Both the position numbers and the translations under genes were made by a program. A DNA stretch of 5,792 nucleotides from contig CP070743.1 in assembly GCA_020348185.1 (NCBI GenBank), positions 360,553 through 366,344 of the forward strand. Direction: 5' to 3'. The notes below the pieces were generated by a model. That model worked only from the letters and a program-made list of their open reading frames with translations. It did not search any database and was not told the origin of the DNA. This document shows, piece by piece, positions 4,748-5,792 of this stretch (the stretch's first letter is position 1; each line of letters begins with the position of its first letter). This DNA is from Nitrospirota bacterium (GTDB taxonomy: Bacteria; Nitrospirota; Nitrospiria; Nitrospirales; UBA8639).

Positions 4748-5792
4748 ATGAGTAACGTTAAAAGCAATATCGAGATTGCCAATCAGGCGAAGCTGAAACC
4801 CATTACGGAAATAGCCGAAGGAAAGCTGGGTATCCAACCGGAGTATTTGGAACCATATGGACGGTATAAAGCCAAGGTACCGTTGCACTATATCAATTCG
4901 CTTCAGGATCGGCCAAACGGAAAACTGATATTGGTGACGGCCATGACTCCGACGACAGCAGGAGAGGGGAAGACGACGACCTTAATTGGATTAACAGATG
5001 CGCTCAATCGTATAGGTCATAAAACCATCGCGGCAGTCCGGGAGCCGAGTTTAGGTCCCTGCTTTGGTATGAAAGGTGGCGCATGCGGAGGGGGCTATGC
5101 CCAAATTGTTCCCATGACAGATATTAATCTTCATTTCACCGGGGACTTTCATGCCATTACCTCTGCAAATAATTTGTTGGCCTCGATGATTGATAACCAC
5201 GTGTACTGGGGCCATGAGCCTCAATTAGACGTTCGTCGCATTACCTGGCGGCGTGTATTGGATATGAACGATCGCTCATTGCGTTATATCGTGACCGGCC
5301 TGGGTGGGTTGCCACATGGGGTTGTCAGGGATGCCAAATTTGATATCACCGCGGCTTCCGAAGTCATGGCGATTCTGTGTTTGGCAAGGAATCTCAAGGA
5401 CCTTCAACGGCGCCTGGGCAACATAAAAATCGGACGAAATATGGAGAAAAGTCTGGTGTTCGCCAAGGACCTCAAGGCGGACGGGGCCATGACCGCGTTG
5501 TTAAAAGAGGCCATCAACCCCAATCTGGTCCAGACATTGGAACATAGTCCGGCTTTTGTCCACGGTGGACCATTTGCCAATATCGCCCACGGGTGCAATT
5601 CTGTTGCAGCGACACAGCTTGCATTGAAATTGGCGGATTATGTCGTCACGGAGGCAGGATTTGGGGCCGACCTAGGGGCCGAGAAATTTTTCAATATCAA
5701 ATGTCGCAAAGCGGGTTTGACTCCCGCCTGTACGCTTGTTGTGGGAACCATCAGAGCGCTTAAACTTCATGGAGGGGCTGACCCGAAATTAC
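4748..5792 (+). CDS. fhs: Formate-tetrahydrofolate ligase (10-formyl-THF synthetase), 3' end beyond window
   Basis: This enzyme makes 10-formyltetrahydrofolate from formate, tetrahydrofolate and ATP in the cytoplasm, supplying one-carbon units for purines and formyl-Met (and the methyl branch in acetogens). The window holds 348 codons of a family usually about 555-560 residues long, so roughly the last 210 are off the edge. The frame is intact throughout. Visible motifs are the ATP P-loop TPTTAGEGKTT (67-77, Lys75), REPSLGP (98-104), the family signature GMKGGACGGGY (107-117), DINLHFTGDFHAIT (125-138), RRITWRRVLDMNDR (163-176), VHGGPFANIAHGCNS (271-285), TEAGFGADLGAEKFF (301-315), and VGTIRALKLHGG (332-343). 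Three of these positions depart from the usual residues: Thr70 where Pro is common, Cys113 where Ala is usual, and Gly333 where Ala is usual. None should abolish activity. The start is supported by AGGGTGA upstream and a normal N-terminal length. It diverges from the EEP gene, so it has its own promoter. Confidence 0.97.
   Translation, partial: MSNVKSNIEIANQAKLKPITEIAEGKLGIQPEYLEPYGRYKAKVPLHYINSLQDRPNGKLILVTAMTPTTAGEGKTTTLIGLTDALNRIGHKTIAAVREPSLGPCFGMKGGACGGGYAQIVPMTDINLHFTGDFHAITSANNLLASMIDNHVYWGHEPQLDVRRITWRRVLDMNDRSLRYIVTGLGGLPHGVVRDAKFDITAASEVMAILCLARNLKDLQRRLGNIKIGRNMEKSLVFAKDLKADGAMTALLKEAINPNLVQTLEHSPAFVHGGPFANIAHGCNSVAATQLALKLADYVVTEAGFGADLGAEKFFNIKCRKAGLTPACTLVVGTIRALKLHGGADPKL

Noticed and set aside
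4646..4888. 80-codon leftward frame overlapping the fhs start
   Set aside because: It is antisense to the conserved N-terminus of fhs and to its promoter region, and has no family features.

Overview
This is bacterial chromosomal DNA of roughly balanced base composition (judged by eye, not counted). Two of the five real genes carry classical signal peptides and a third is a multi-membrane-span protein, which fits a Gram-negative envelope. The phylum cannot be fixed from this window. A Nitrospirota-like or other environmental bacterium is only a guess. The genes look like ordinary accessory and housekeeping functions. I see no CRISPR array, transposase, phage gene, tRNA or rRNA.

Layout from left to right. 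Bases 1-59 may be the very end of a rightward gene. It is followed by a 16-bp inverted repeat (57-116) that would lie between it and a convergent leftward gene. That gene (127-2061, minus) encodes an exported CocE/NonD-type serine hydrolase of the X-Pro dipeptidyl-peptidase S15 superfamily, with a complete catalytic triad. A 176-bp divergent spacer (2062-2237) separates it from a rightward gene (2238-2798) for a YdjM/DUF457-type membrane-bound putative metal-dependent hydrolase. Converging on that is a small leftward gene (82 residues, 2889-3137) of unknown function. Its start is fixed by a strong Shine-Dalgarno site inside an 11-bp tandem duplication. The 363-bp stretch 3138-3500 has no convincing gene. 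It holds a promoter-like extended -10 motif with no obvious client and a 14-bp tandem repeat. Next is a leftward gene (3501-4613) for an exported endonuclease/exonuclease/phosphatase (EEP) family enzyme with all canonical active-site residues. Divergent from it, and cut by the window edge, is fhs (4748 onward), formate-tetrahydrofolate ligase.

The genes do not form an operon: strands alternate and spacers are wide enough for separate promoters. They do not obviously make one pathway. Fhs feeds cytoplasmic one-carbon metabolism, while the CocE-type and EEP-type hydrolases act outside the cytoplasm, perhaps scavenging esters/peptides and nucleic acids or phosphoesters. The most distinctive non-coding signal is a shared sequence, AAAGTTTCGGG...GTTTCAGG read on the minus strand. 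It begins about 8-10 bases after the stop codons of both exported-hydrolase genes, in a compact form that pairs with a nearby inverted copy in one case and as an expanded 14-bp tandem array in the other.
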